From the NCBI GenBank assembly GCA_015680685.1, contig MNCI01002812.1, positions 406,440 through 439,138 on the forward strand: DNA of 32,699 bases, given 5' to 3'. The stretch is from Gnetum montanum (Eukaryota > Streptophyta > Gnetopsida > Gnetales > Gnetaceae). The position numbers and the translations under genes are program-made. How positions within the stretch are numbered: the first letter of the stretch is position 1; each line of letters opens with the position of its first letter. This document shows positions 1 through 9,808 of this stretch, piece after piece. The notes under the pieces were generated by a model. The model did no database searches, was not told the DNA's origin, and saw nothing but the letters and a program-made list of their open reading frames with translations.

Positions 1-2930
1 CAGTTTTCCAGGGCCTTTGCGATGTGTAAGGCTCGTGGTTGGCTCCATGAAGACTGGACAAATCAGGGGCCAGTCTTTCCAGATAGCTTTGGCAGCACTT
101 CCAGATCTGCCACTGACGATGAGTAATAGCATGTATTAAATGCGTTAGTAGATTTGTTCGACTGTTTTGGGATCAGGAGGTTGATGTGGTCGTTTTAACT
201 TGCTTTAACAGTTGATGTACCTTCCGGTGGGGATCCCGTGACAACAGGCCGAACTGAGACAACTTTGTCAATGAAGTTCAGGGAGGTAGCAAAAGCGCAG
301 AAGTGGCTGCGTAAGCGTGCTCCACCCGCCCTCACCCGTTGCTTAGATGATGCAGGGCTCCTAGAACTTTTTATGACGCCAAGCCCTAATGTCTCAATTG
401 GGGAAATGATAGGGATCGTGGATTCTTTCAATGAGTCTGTCTCTCAGTACAGCACCCAGATTAAGGGTGTCAAGGTGGTGTTTCATCTGTCGCCCATGTT
501 CTTTTCTAACTTATTTGGCATGCCGGCAGATGGCCTACCCGTAGTGTTGGACAGGTCTCACAAAGAGCTCCAAACGATCCGTGAACTGGAGTCTTGGCTT
601 GGTGTGAAGAAAAGCACCAAGGGGTTCCCAATGCAGGGGAAGGCAAAGGTTGTTGAGGTGAATGAACTGTATCCCCTGTTTCGAGCACGGGTGTTTCCCA
701 AAACCCTTTCTTAGGTGCGGAGTTTTGGGGTGGAGTCGGTACGCATCATGCGTACTATTTTGGAAACTGGCTTGTGGTACAACTGGGCTCAATTTTTGTT
801 GGCGGGCCTGCATAAAGAGATAGTGCGGTTGCGCTCAAACATCGAAGCACAATCGCACTTCACTTTTGCCTTCTTCGCTGGCTATCTTCACCGTTTTGCT
901 GAGTTTCTTGTGGTGCGTGCGTACAACAAGTTTGTCCTACGGGATCAGGGTCAACTATCCCGCCCGTGGGTCAAACACTTGTACGCGATCGCCAAGTCGC
1001 AGGATGCCCCAGGAGGTATCGATGAGTCCGTGTTTGTTACCACAGGAGGATCATCTGGCGGTTCCATCCACACACGGGACAGTCTGGGGGTGGAGCCAGC
1101 GAATGTGCCTTTAACCGCCAGGCGGGCTGAGCAAGTTATTAAAGAAACCATTGGCGAAGCCAAGTCAAAGTTGAAAAGACCTGAAGGCACCATGGAGGAA
1201 GTCGCCGAGATAAACCAACCACGCGTGAAGCGGATACGCTTCAAGATACCTGGTAAGCGAAGCTCATCTGCTTGTTATTGCATCGTTTTCGTTCATTTAT
1301 AACCGTTACTTCAATTGCTTATGTGTCGTTATTGTTTTCGGTTTGGGGCAGTGAGGAAACAGGCCTTGGAGACCATCAGAGAGGAGGAGGAAACACGTAC
1401 CGAGAAAAACAATGGGGAGGAAAGCCCGGAGAAGAGCCAAGGTAGGGGAATGGAGCCATTAACGGAGAAGACTACTGAAACTGCACCCTTAGACGACCAG
1501 GAGGCTATCAATCAAATGTTCAGTAGTTTCCTCAAGGGTGACTTGGATTTGGGCGATCCTCCAGAAGGTGACAAGGATCAGGGTATGTCTTCGCTTTTAG
1601 CTGGTTTTTATTATATTAATTGTGGCTCCTACTTTTTCTATTTTCTTTATTTATTTTCGTGTTTTTGGCTTAGATGAAGGCAGCGATACCAGGACGGTAC
1701 GGTTGGACGTTCCCATGAAGACGGTTCCCCCTGAGGGGACCGCTGAGGTTAGTTCTTCCCGTACCCGTCAGCCGCTTGTTTGGTCAGAGATGCCAAATAA
1801 GTCGGATTTTGTGGATGGGATCGCAGAAGAAGTCGTTGAACATCTCCAGGAAGTCCATCCTGATATAGGTATGAATTATTCAAAGATTAGGAGCTTCGTG
1901 TCTTACGTGTACTGTTTTAATGTTCGTGTTCTCTGCATGGGTAGGCGCTAAACTAAGATGGGATCCCTCTGAGGGCATTAGTATGGAAAGCCTAACTACA
2001 CTCTCCCCAGAAGTAGAGCAGGTGCCAAGGCCTGTTTATGAAGGGGTTGCAGAAAGCCTTGCACAAAATTCCAAGTCGTTGTGGACTTGTAGGCGTTCTG
2101 TTGAACAGTTGTGGCTACAAGTACAGGCAAAGGAAAAGGAAGTCTCTGCGGTAACAGAGGAGCGTGATGATTTAAAGGCTCGATACAAGTTTGCCGCTGC
2201 TAGGCTGAGTAGAGATCGTTCTTGGCGAACCTCGGAGATTACGTACACTAGGTATTGGAACCTTCTGAATCATCATGCGTCACTGACTCGGAGAATAGCG
2301 GAATGCAAAGCTCAAATTGATCTCCTGAACCTTAAGTGTCAAGATTGGAAGGCTTTCGCTTCCAAGGTTCGCAAGTGGGGTCAGGATGAGAAGAACCATA
2401 AACATCAGTACAAGAAGTCGCTGAAAGAGGTATCTATTAAAAAGCGGCAACTGGAGATGTTTGTGGAGGGTTTGGGTTTGCGTTCCGCCTTCGATACCTT
2501 TGCCCAAAACACAACTGTGGAGATGGAATCGCCTAAGAGGGTCATCACAACTGCTTCTGGGGAGGTGTCAGTAGGTGAATTTCCTCTGAAACGCCCTACC
2601 TGGTAAGTGGTCGACAAAGGCAAGGCTTTGGCAAACGTTGACTTGGGCCTGGACGGAACAGATTGGGCCAGCGTTCCAGAGGAAGAGATCCTTCGTCGAT
2701 TGGAGTTTGGCTTAGGGGGATCTCCTATGGTAAACGTTTCGTCTTTATGAAGTTAATTTATCAGGTAATGTTTAAAATGTTTAACATCTGCTTATTTTGT
2801 GTTGGTTGTTTGTTTTTGGTGTTTTCAGCATGGGGGTGGCGATGATACTCACGAGGCTGGCCCCAGTGGAGTAGGGGCCCCTGACACGGGTGGCTCTGAA
2901 GGAGATGATCCTCCTATCACGGACGCTTAG
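1..2930 (+). CDS. Spliced antisense gene of element D (coiled-coil protein, partial, two in-frame stops)
   Basis: Five exons keep one reading frame across GT-AG introns: 212-1252, 1353-... resolved as 1352-1582, 1674-1868, 1945-2729 and 2829-2930, with introns 1253-1351, 1583-1673, 1869-1944 and 2730-2828. Junction phases agree at every step (1, 1, 1, 0). A further exon probably ends at 122 (donor GTAATA, acceptor AG at 210-211), but its frame is ambiguous and its start lies outside the window. The first full exon carries VVFHLSPMFFSNLFGMP, which resembles the N-terminal pattern of proteins annotated as plant transposon or plant mobile domain; exon 1945-2729 is rich in charged heptads, a likely coiled coil; the tail is acidic and Gly-rich. 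In-frame stops lie at 712 (TAG) and 2604 (TAA). It converges with gag-protease. Function unknown. It could instead be a flanking host gene, but antisense ORFs at this position are known in Tat/Retand elements. Confidence 0.68.
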
Positions 2931-3024
2931 TATTTTTGTAGTTTTTCTGGTTTTTGCTGTTTGACATAGGAATTGTAATTGAAAAATGTTGAACACAACA
3001 GGAACGATTGTAAAATGTGGCATG

Positions 3025-3030
3025 AATAAA
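3025..3030 (+). terminator. Poly(A) signal AATAAA of the antisense gene
   Basis: A canonical AATAAA lies 95 bp after the TAG stop at 2928-2930, followed by T-rich sequence. Its place and orientation fit the 3' end of the spliced plus-strand gene. Confidence 0.55.
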
Positions 3031-3482
3031 ATATTGTTTTGTTTTGTTTTTAAGTTGTTTGCACACACGACATGATACTAAAGTATTTTTGGGTTCGCTT
3101 TTCTGTTTAAATGCGATGCACAGAAGTAATGATAAACGATATGTAAACAGGAGAACAAGATTTGCACTAGTTTAAGGCCATTTCGAGCCCCAATGCGTAG
3201 TTTAAGGCCATTTCGGGCCCCAATGCGTAGTTGATCGTCATTTCGGGCACCAGTGCGGACGAATAATATGTCATGTAGTTGACTGACCATTTCTGATCGT
3301 GGCTAGTTTTATGTCATCGCGGACATGATAGTTTAACGTCTTTCCAGACAAGGAGTGTTGTAAATGTTTTTTGTTTTTGCTGTTTATTATTATTTCTTTG
3401 TGTTTTTTTTTTGGGTTTTATCGCAGTTTAGCATCATTTCGGACGAGTTGTAGTTTAACGTCGTTTCGGACTTGGGCGCATT
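3031..3482. other. Convergent spacer between antisense gene and gag-protease
   Basis: No credible coding frame. It is T-rich and holds the 30-bp repeats annotated separately plus looser versions of the same phrase (GTTTAACGTC, then TTTCGGAC or similar) near 3331, 3425 and 3450. It lies between the 3' ends of two convergent genes and may hold poly(A) sites for both. Confidence 0.6.
3170..3259. repeat. 30-bp tandem repeat, three units
   Basis: Units start at 3170, 3200 and 3230. The first two differ by one base (CATTTCGAGCCCC versus CATTTCGGGCCCC); the third is more diverged. On the minus strand the repeat gives a short Arg/Gly/Leu peptide repeat, taken here as incidental. Confidence 0.85.
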
Positions 3483-5114
3483 TCATTTTAGTTGTTTCTT
3501 GATTTTCTTCATTTTTTTATCAGGGAGTGTATCGACCGGTATAATTTTGTATTCTCCGTCTCCTTCGCTGATCACGTTCAATGGCAATTCAGTCCAGGAG
3601 ACGTCCCTTAGAATGTTTTCGGTATCGATATTTTTAGGTGCTTCGATGTCGGTTGTTGTTTCTGTGTTGTTTTTTTCATGAGGTGACGCGTGTACAGTGT
3701 TAAATGCAGGTGTTTCAGCTTCAGGCTCTTGTCCCGTATTTGAAGGTTCACTACCCACCAGTTGTGTTTTGTTTGAGTCCTTTTGGCCAGGCTTGTCGAG
3801 TTCAACCTCGGAGCCTTGGTCCTCGTCTGTGTGCGATGAAATGAGGGGAGGGGCTGCTTCCCCATGTATGACGATTTCACCACCCTCGTAGGGTAGGCGA
3901 ATCTCCTGATGTATAGGGGAGGACACAGCTCTCAGTTGGGCTAGCCAGGGTCTTCCTAATATTAGGTTGAATCCTGGCATTTCATCGACGACAAGGAAGT
4001 CAGCGGATGTGGGGAACTAGTCTCCCGCTACAAAGTCTAGGGTTATTGTGCCCTTGACTAGCATGCGTGACCCGCTGAAGGACTTTAAGCATGTGGTTTT
4101 GGTGGGTTTGTTCAAGTCGGTGAGCCCCAATTGTTCAATGATAGGATACGGTATGACGTTGGTGGTTGCCCCATCATCTACATGTACCCTATGTATTTTG
4201 AATTGGTTTACATGTATAGTTATGAACATAGGGATTGTTGTTGTCTCGCCTGTCTTCTTGTCTACTTTGATGTTCTCATCATGGAAGCTCAAGGGCTTAG
4301 GAACGGCACCGTGAGATGGATACATTACGGCATGAATGGCCGGTTCGCTCGGAGGCAAGTTCTCGCTAACTGGGATTGACGTGAGCATGCGTACTAGAGC
4401 TTCCCGATGAGTCTGGGACGTTAGTACCAAGTCATACAAGCTTAACGAGGTGTTTTTCTGTTTTAGGGCTTGAGTAACTTGTGTCAGGGCCATTGCAAAA
4501 TCTCTACTGTCAAGGACGTTTTTATTAGCAGTGACTGGGTCCATTGGACCCAATAGTTTTATTTCGTGTTTTGGTAGTTTGTCGTTATTGTTAGGACCTG
4601 CCGTTTTATACTGTTCTGGTGTTTCGGATGACTCACCGTTGCTGTCCGTGTTTGGTCGACCCTTGCATGATGACATGGGCATAGAGTTAAGTGGAGTTGG
4701 TTTGGGTGGCCCCATGGCTAGCCATTGGCGTTCCTTCTCCATGCGCTCACGTGTAAGCCTGTCTGCCAGGCGTTCTCATGTGTTACGCGGACGTGGAACT
4801 GGCCTCGGAGCCTAGGATTGCCCTGGGACCTTTACTACATATGGAACCGGATGGGGTTGCGGGTGGACGGTGGGATATGATTGGGCAGGAATCTGTCTAG
4901 GTATCCTGATGACGTACGGGGTTGGTCTTGGTGGAAGTTGGACCTCCGTCGTTGCAACGGCGGGTGGCATTCGGACTACGAAAGGGGTAGGCCGAGCATG
5001 AACGGTTGGCGTATCCATGGGATTGACCAGAGGGATGTGCACCACGTATGATTTTTGGCGCGTCGTGATGTTGGGGGTGGGCACGATCGGAGGCACTCGG
5101 ACTACATATGGCCA
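3483..5114 (-). pseudogene. Element D Pro-rich linker and retroviral-type aspartic protease
   Basis: This frame continues from the gag zinc knuckle without a shift. From N to C terminus it has a Pro/Val-rich repeat linker, a short charged stretch (ERMEKERQW), then an aspartic protease domain with active-site segment VDDGATTNVIP near 4160 and C-terminal motif ILGRPWL near 3950. It ends in a lysine-rich tail (KKMKKIKKQLK) and TGA at 3483-3485. In plant Ty3 elements this enzyme cuts the Gag-Pol precursor inside the particle. In-frame stops occur near 5098, 4812, 4775 and 4017; most are TAG where a glutamine is expected, one is a TGA that fits a decayed CGA. No RT follows; the frame simply ends. 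The active-site aspartate is retained, so the enzyme looks recently functional. Confidence 0.85.
4812..5110 (-). repeat. Degenerate PYVVRVP peptide repeat in the gag-protease linker
   Basis: Five spaced copies of a phrase like PYVVRVP, SYVVHIP, PFVVRMP, PYVIRIP and PYVVKVP recur every 17-25 residues, separated by Pro/Thr-rich spacers. They lie between the zinc-knuckle part of gag and the protease core. The role is unknown; it may be a flexible linker or a protein-binding array. Confidence 0.75.
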
Positions 5115-7606
5115 CTACGGGGCATGGGATGGTTGAGATGCAGGTGCGGATGCAGCGGGAGGAATCTGAACCACGAACAGCTTGCCAAGTGTTTCCTGCT
5201 TATTTTCGAGGTAGATGGTGTTGATGCGGGGTGTGTCGGAATCGTCGTCACAATAGATTGTGTCAATTACGTACGCTTCCTCTTTAGTATTCAGGGGGTC
5301 CTTGTACACCCCCATGGTTTGATTTTGCGGTTGGACGGGGTTAGTCCCATCAAAAGTGATTTTGCCATCATCAATCATCTACTAGATATCCTGTTTCAAG
5401 GTGAAGCAGTAATTCGTTCCGTGCCCGTTGCGTTGATGGTAGTCGCAGAAACGATCCATCCTAAATCCTTTGGGCACGGGCGGCTCATCCGGCGTTGCTA
5501 GGCTTGGGTTCTGTATGAGTTGGAGAATCGTTCGTGCCTTTGGATGGCCGCAGGGGATAATTGCTTATGTTGCATCAACCCAGCCTTTAAGAGTTGGTCA
5601 AAGAGTTGGGACGGTTTCATCGGTAAAGGCGTGTACTGAGAGGGTTCCTTCCTCTTGAAATTACGCGCACGGTTCGTCAGGTTCTATGATGATGACTTTG
5701 GGGTTGTCGTGGGAGCGGGCTGATAGTAGTTAGTGGTGGTTGCGGGCGGTCTTTGTTGATGTGTGGTGTTCGTTTGCTGGGTTCCCGCTATTGCTGCTAT
5801 AGTTGTCTTGGCCTTCTCTTTATCCTTTTTAGTATGTTGATTTTTGAAGGCCAAGTATGCCGGGTCATGGCTGTTTTGAGATGCTTCCTCTATGTTTCTA
5901 ATCTGTAAAAATGCCTGATTCACATCACGTGCATTGAGGTAATAAAGTTTGGACTTAAAGAAATCGTTGACAGCCCCCTTCAGAATTGTAAGCAAATAGG
6001 TTGGAGAGATTGGTTCGTGCAGCTCGTTGACAGCTGCACTCCATCTCTGAATAAACTTCTGCGCAGGTTCAAGCGGTGCTTGCTTGATCTGCATGAGGTT
6101 GTCTAGCATGGCCTCGGGTTTCAAGTTGTACTTGAACCGGTTCACAAACTGGCGCAAAAGATCGTCCAAAGAGAAAATAGAGTTCCTAAGCAGGGCCCGA
6201 TACCAGTCGAGTGCTCTCCGTGCGAGAGACATGGGAAATACTCGGAGGATAGAGTGGGGCCAAGCCTGGAGCAGCGCGCATTCTAGCCAGAATTTTATAA
6301 GATGCGCGTTGGGATCAGTCTCCCCGTTGTACTTGGTTAATGTGGGCAAGGGGACACCTTTGGGCAGGGTTAGAGGCAGGACAGAGGAGCTGATAGGGTC
6401 ATCGTTGTAGAAATCCACTACCTTTAACTCTCCCTCAGTGGATTTTTTGAGGCGTTTTACCTCTTCAGTAAGCTCTTGCATTATCTTTTTGGCATCCGCC
6501 CAGTCTTGGGCGCTCGGTGACGCGGCGGCTTGGGGTTGCGGTATACTGTACAAGCTAGATTGTTACGTGTTAGGTTGAAGGGCTAAAAGTTGCACGGTCG
6601 GTGGTTGGGCTTGCGGAAAATTCACAATGGACGGTGCTAAGGATGACACGTGGTAGGGAAAATGTTGTTGTTGTTGTTGTTGCTGCAGCTGGGGTTGTGC
6701 TTGGGGCACGTTTCCTAGTGGGACTGTGTGGGGTGGCGTATGGGGATGGGGAACTCGGTGCGACGGCGCTCCCCTTGCTGGCCATTGCCCTGCCACGTTA
6801 TGGGCGAGGACTCCTTGTTGGGTCACGGCTGTTAGGGGAACTGTATATGCTTGGATGTGTGGTATGAAGTGGGCGGATGTAGATGCCGGAATCACGTGTG
6901 GCATCCCTATCACCCTTGGTGGAAGTGTTGCCCCCAGGTTATCGAAAGGTGGCGGCACTTGTGAGGATGGGCCCGCAGCGATAGTAGGGGTGACCGCGAG
7001 TGGGAAGGTGTTGGGTTGGGGATCACTCGGAAGAGGGACATGGACTAATGCTGTTGTTTCTGGCGGTGGCTATTGAGCCTAGACGAATCTAAGGTGTTGC
7101 AAGGGCATGAGTTCCCCTGTGCCAGGATGAAAGATGGGGTTGACCTATGCTTGAGGGCTTAAGGTATGATATGACTCTCCTTGCTCGGATTGAGCGGCAA
7201 ACCTATCCTCATCCTCTGGTTGGGGCTCCAGTGCGGGCTGGTCCAACGAATTGTTCCTTTGAAGGAGGAGTTGTGTGATGAGTTCCGAATAGTGTTCAGG
7301 AACGGGAATTACGTCGTACGGGGAAGGGACGAACTCCCGTCCCCCCCTGTAATACAACTCAAACTGCCTCTTCACCTCCAGTTCAGCTTGATCAACAGCC
7401 AAGTCAGCTTGTATCTTAATACAGATAAAGTTGTACTGGTCCTGGGTAATGATGTTAGAGGCCGGGTCCCTCCCTTGCAGCCTTAAGGATCGACGGGGAC
7501 CCGCTGTGGGTTGCATTCCTGGGTGTTGTGCGATGGGCTGTTGGACAGCTATGGTGTCCATGGCGGTGGTCTGGACAGTGAGAGCGGTGTTGTTAACAGG
7601 GTTCAT
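5115..7606 (-). pseudogene. Element D gag (capsid/nucleocapsid) with zinc knuckle, stops and one frameshift
   Basis: ATG at 7606. An N-terminal region rich in Pro/Gln includes a poly-Gln run coded at about 6660-6690. The capsid-like core lies in 6553-5684 and has LPTLTKYNGETDP, RALDWYRALL and LRQFVNRFKYN, typical of the plant retrotransposon gag domain. The zinc-knuckle-like CDYHQRNGHGTNYC is coded at 5405-5446. One frame runs from 7606 to about 5600; the knuckle and protease are in another, so a shift lies roughly between 5690 and 5500. Stops at about 7145, 7090, 7075, 6554 and 5380-5390 are mostly TAG replacing Gln. Gag packages the element RNA. The start follows a 687-bp leader after the primer site. 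Confidence 0.88.
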
Positions 7607-8292
7607 GATGCTATGTCACGGATAGGACTAAGTCTGGAAATGCGGAGTTTTTCTGTAATGTGGAGTGCAGTGTATACACTTCAAAGGACAGCGTATGGTA
7701 TCAGCGTATACAGCGTATACAACGTGTGAAGCGTATACAGCGTATATGGGCAGCGTAGATGCTAGAAACCGTATAAGGCGCAGGATAGGTCAGCGTAAAG
7801 TGGGACGGCATAAAATAAGAGCGTAAAGGACCACTTAGCGTAAAACTGGTGTTTAGCGTAAAATAGACGAACATGACAACCTCAGCGTAAACACAAGCTC
7901 AGCATAAAATAGGCCAGAGCGTAAAATAGCAAGCGCAAAACGGGCGAGCGTACAATGGGTTGCAACGTAAACAATTTGCAGCGTAAAATTCACAGCGTAA
8001 ACAGTTCACAGTATGAAACGGGCTCAGCGTAAAGGCCGACTCCGGCGTAAAGACAAGCGCGTAAAACAGGTTGCAGCGTTAACAGTAGAGTGTAAGACAA
8101 ATGAACGTAAAACAAAGATGGAGAGCAGGTTTTTAAGAACGTAAACGCTGTGCAGCGTATACACTGGACAATTGCGGGTTGGGTTTTCAGACCGGACAGC
8201 GTAAACGCTGGGGAAGTTGGGGCAGCGTACCGTTACCGATGTAGACGCTTAACAGCGTATACGCTGGGAGTTGCGGGTAAGTTTTAAGGATG
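7607..8292 (-). repeat. Element D leader packed with the GCGTAAAC / GCGTATAC motif
   Basis: Non-coding stretch between the primer-binding site and the gag start. From about 7690 it holds some thirty copies of a short motif around RCGTAAA or GCGTATAC (plus-strand reading), at irregular spacings of roughly 10-45 bp. Examples are near 7791, 7820, 7838, 7884, 7981, 7995, 8026, 8044 and 8200, with a perfect palindrome AGCGTATACGCT at 8254-8265. This is not a regular tandem repeat. The leader of the element RNA would carry the complement. Confidence 0.85.
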
Positions 8293-8310
8293 CCCTCCTT
8301 CTAGCGCCAA
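8293..8310 (-). other. Primer-binding site of element D
   Basis: The minus strand reads TTGGCGCTAGAAGGAGGG, of the TTGGCGC type used as tRNA primer sites by many plant Ty3 elements. It starts four bases after a TACA end of the putative LTR (8315 on the plus strand). This fixes the orientation of element D as minus. Confidence 0.72.
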
Positions 8311-8903
8311 TTTCTGTACCGCCTGAAATCGTCGGACTCCAGCTGGAAGGGAAAACAGAGGCCGTGGGATCGCGGGACGGGTATAGAAGACCTTGCCTTC
8401 GCCTTAGGGCTAGCTGGAATGCAATGAAGGCAGAGTACCTTGGGTGGTCCGCACATGGATCAGACAAGGATTTCCCCGCGCGTACACAAAATGCTAATAC
8501 GTTGGGTTATGCGTAAACGGCGTGCAGGCGTAAACAGCAAAAACAGCGTGAAACGTAAATGGATGCAAACGAAGCGCGAGCGTAAACAAACGTAAACGAG
8601 GCTTGGGCCAAATTGACGTAAAACTGTAAAAGAACTTGCAGCAAATGAAACAATGGAATTACAGAGTCAGAGTACAGTGCACCGGTCTAACGCAGTTGTA
8701 GGAACACAAGGTGAACGAAAAGCCCCGGCGTACACAGAGGTGACTCGGTCGGTTTGCAGGGTGAGCGAAGCGTAAGAGACTAGATCCGCAGCGTGCAGGG
8801 CTTCCCAGCATAAGAAGGTTTTCTGCTCTTTTGCACAGCGTAAATGTTCTCTGGTGTGCTCCGGGATTTTGCCAACCGTCTGGATGAAGTGGAAAAATGG
8901 GGG

Positions 8904-8910
8904 TTTTATA
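8904..8910 (-). promoter_or_regulatory. TATA box, left LTR module
   Basis: The minus strand reads TGTATAAAACCCC. It lies 217 bp upstream (in the element sense) of the GTGCACCGGTC block. Confidence 0.5.
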
Positions 8911-9000
8911 CAGGTTGTTACGCTAGACTCGGGATGGGAGACATGTGGTGCATTGACCGGGTGCATACACTTTACAAATATACAAAATGTTACAATTGCT

Positions 9001-9385
9001 GGGCATATACGCCGCATCAGGTCAGCGTATACGCTGAAAATGCTGGGCGTGAACTGGGTGGAGATGCTGAGCGCTGGACGTATACGCTAGAATGCTGGGC
9101 GTACACGCCGGGCGCATACGCCGAAGGGTGCTGGGCGTACACGCCGGGCGCATACGCCGAAGGGTGCCACTTGCTTCAATCCTTACTCTTTGGTGTTATC
9201 TTCATGCTGTCATTGGAGATCCTGTCGTCGAGCGTGTGCATCTGTAGTGCCTGGGCGTGTACGCCGGAGAGCCGGATGTATACGCTGGAATGCTGGGCAT
9301 ATACACTGGGTGTATACGCTGTATGCTGGGCGTATACACTGTGTGTGATCTTGGCGTATACGCTGCAGTGTATACGCTGGCACTA
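9001..9385. repeat. Cluster of GCGTATACGC-like palindromes
   Basis: About fourteen exact or near copies of the self-complementary GCGTATACGC occur in under 400 bp, for example AGCGTATACGCT at 9024-9035 and GCGTATACGC at 9354-9363, with variants such as GCGTACACGCC and GCGCATACGCC. The cluster lies upstream of the left TATA box in the element sense. An open frame through it (8844-9404, plus) is a by-product of the repeats. Confidence 0.85.
9093..9164. repeat. 36-bp exact tandem duplication inside the palindrome cluster
   Basis: Two identical 36-bp units lie head to tail at 9093-9128 and 9129-9164, each holding GCGTACACGCC and GCGCATACGCC. Perfect identity implies a recent event. Confidence 0.9.
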
Positions 9386-9801
9386 TATACTTAGCAAAAA
9401 CTAAGTGTTGCGATCATGCAGCCGGCATCGTTCATGGGTTCCAGGATCCTGTTTGGTGTCGGACAAGTACTAAGCTTTGAATTTTGTGGTGTTTCAGTAA
9501 ACAAAGCATAAACCGGAGTAAATAATGTAAATGGAAGGAAATAATGAGACTGTATTATATTGTTTTAAAAAAAATGTGCACCGGTCAAAGCGTAGTTGCA
9601 CATGTATGGATGGCAAGTCAAACGCCTAGCCCTGGGATGATATGACGCGATGATGCGATAATGTGATGTGATGAACATGAAAAATGCTTGGATGCCAACA
9701 GTCAGGTGTGTCAAGCGCCCAAGGATTGTAGGTTATGTCCTCTCTCAGAATTGCCAATCTCTCCAATTTTTTGCCTCCCAGTTTATGTGAATTGACAGGG
9801 C

Positions 9802-9808
9802 ATTTATA
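9802..9808 (-). promoter_or_regulatory. TATA box, right LTR module
   Basis: The minus strand reads CCCTATAAATGCCC. It lies 216 bp upstream of the second GTGCACCGGTC block, matching the geometry of the left module. Confidence 0.5.

Noticed and set aside
3078-3290. Minus-strand frame with RIGARNGLKL repeats
   Set aside because: Generated by the 30-bp DNA repeat in the spacer; no start context or homology.
3483-7606. UAG reassigned to glutamine
   Set aside because: Other decay (frameshifts, TGA and TAA stops) is present and plant nuclear genomes use the standard code; methylation decay is simpler.
6570-7625. Several plus- and minus-strand frames overlapping gag
   Set aside because: They are shadows of the gag frame and its Pro/Gln-rich low complexity.
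8271-8516. Open frames on both strands in a GC-balanced stretch
   Set aside because: It spans the primer-binding site and LTR edge of element D; no family recognised and neighbouring frames are closed.
7690-9390. CRISPR-like array
   Set aside because: Repeats are 8-12 bp, degenerate and irregularly spaced, and lie in an LTR retrotransposon of a plant.
8844-9404. 186-residue plus-strand frame with repeated CWAYTP-type peptides
   Set aside because: The peptide repeats follow from the palindromic DNA motif and a 36-bp unit divisible by three; it lies inside the LTR region antisense to the element.
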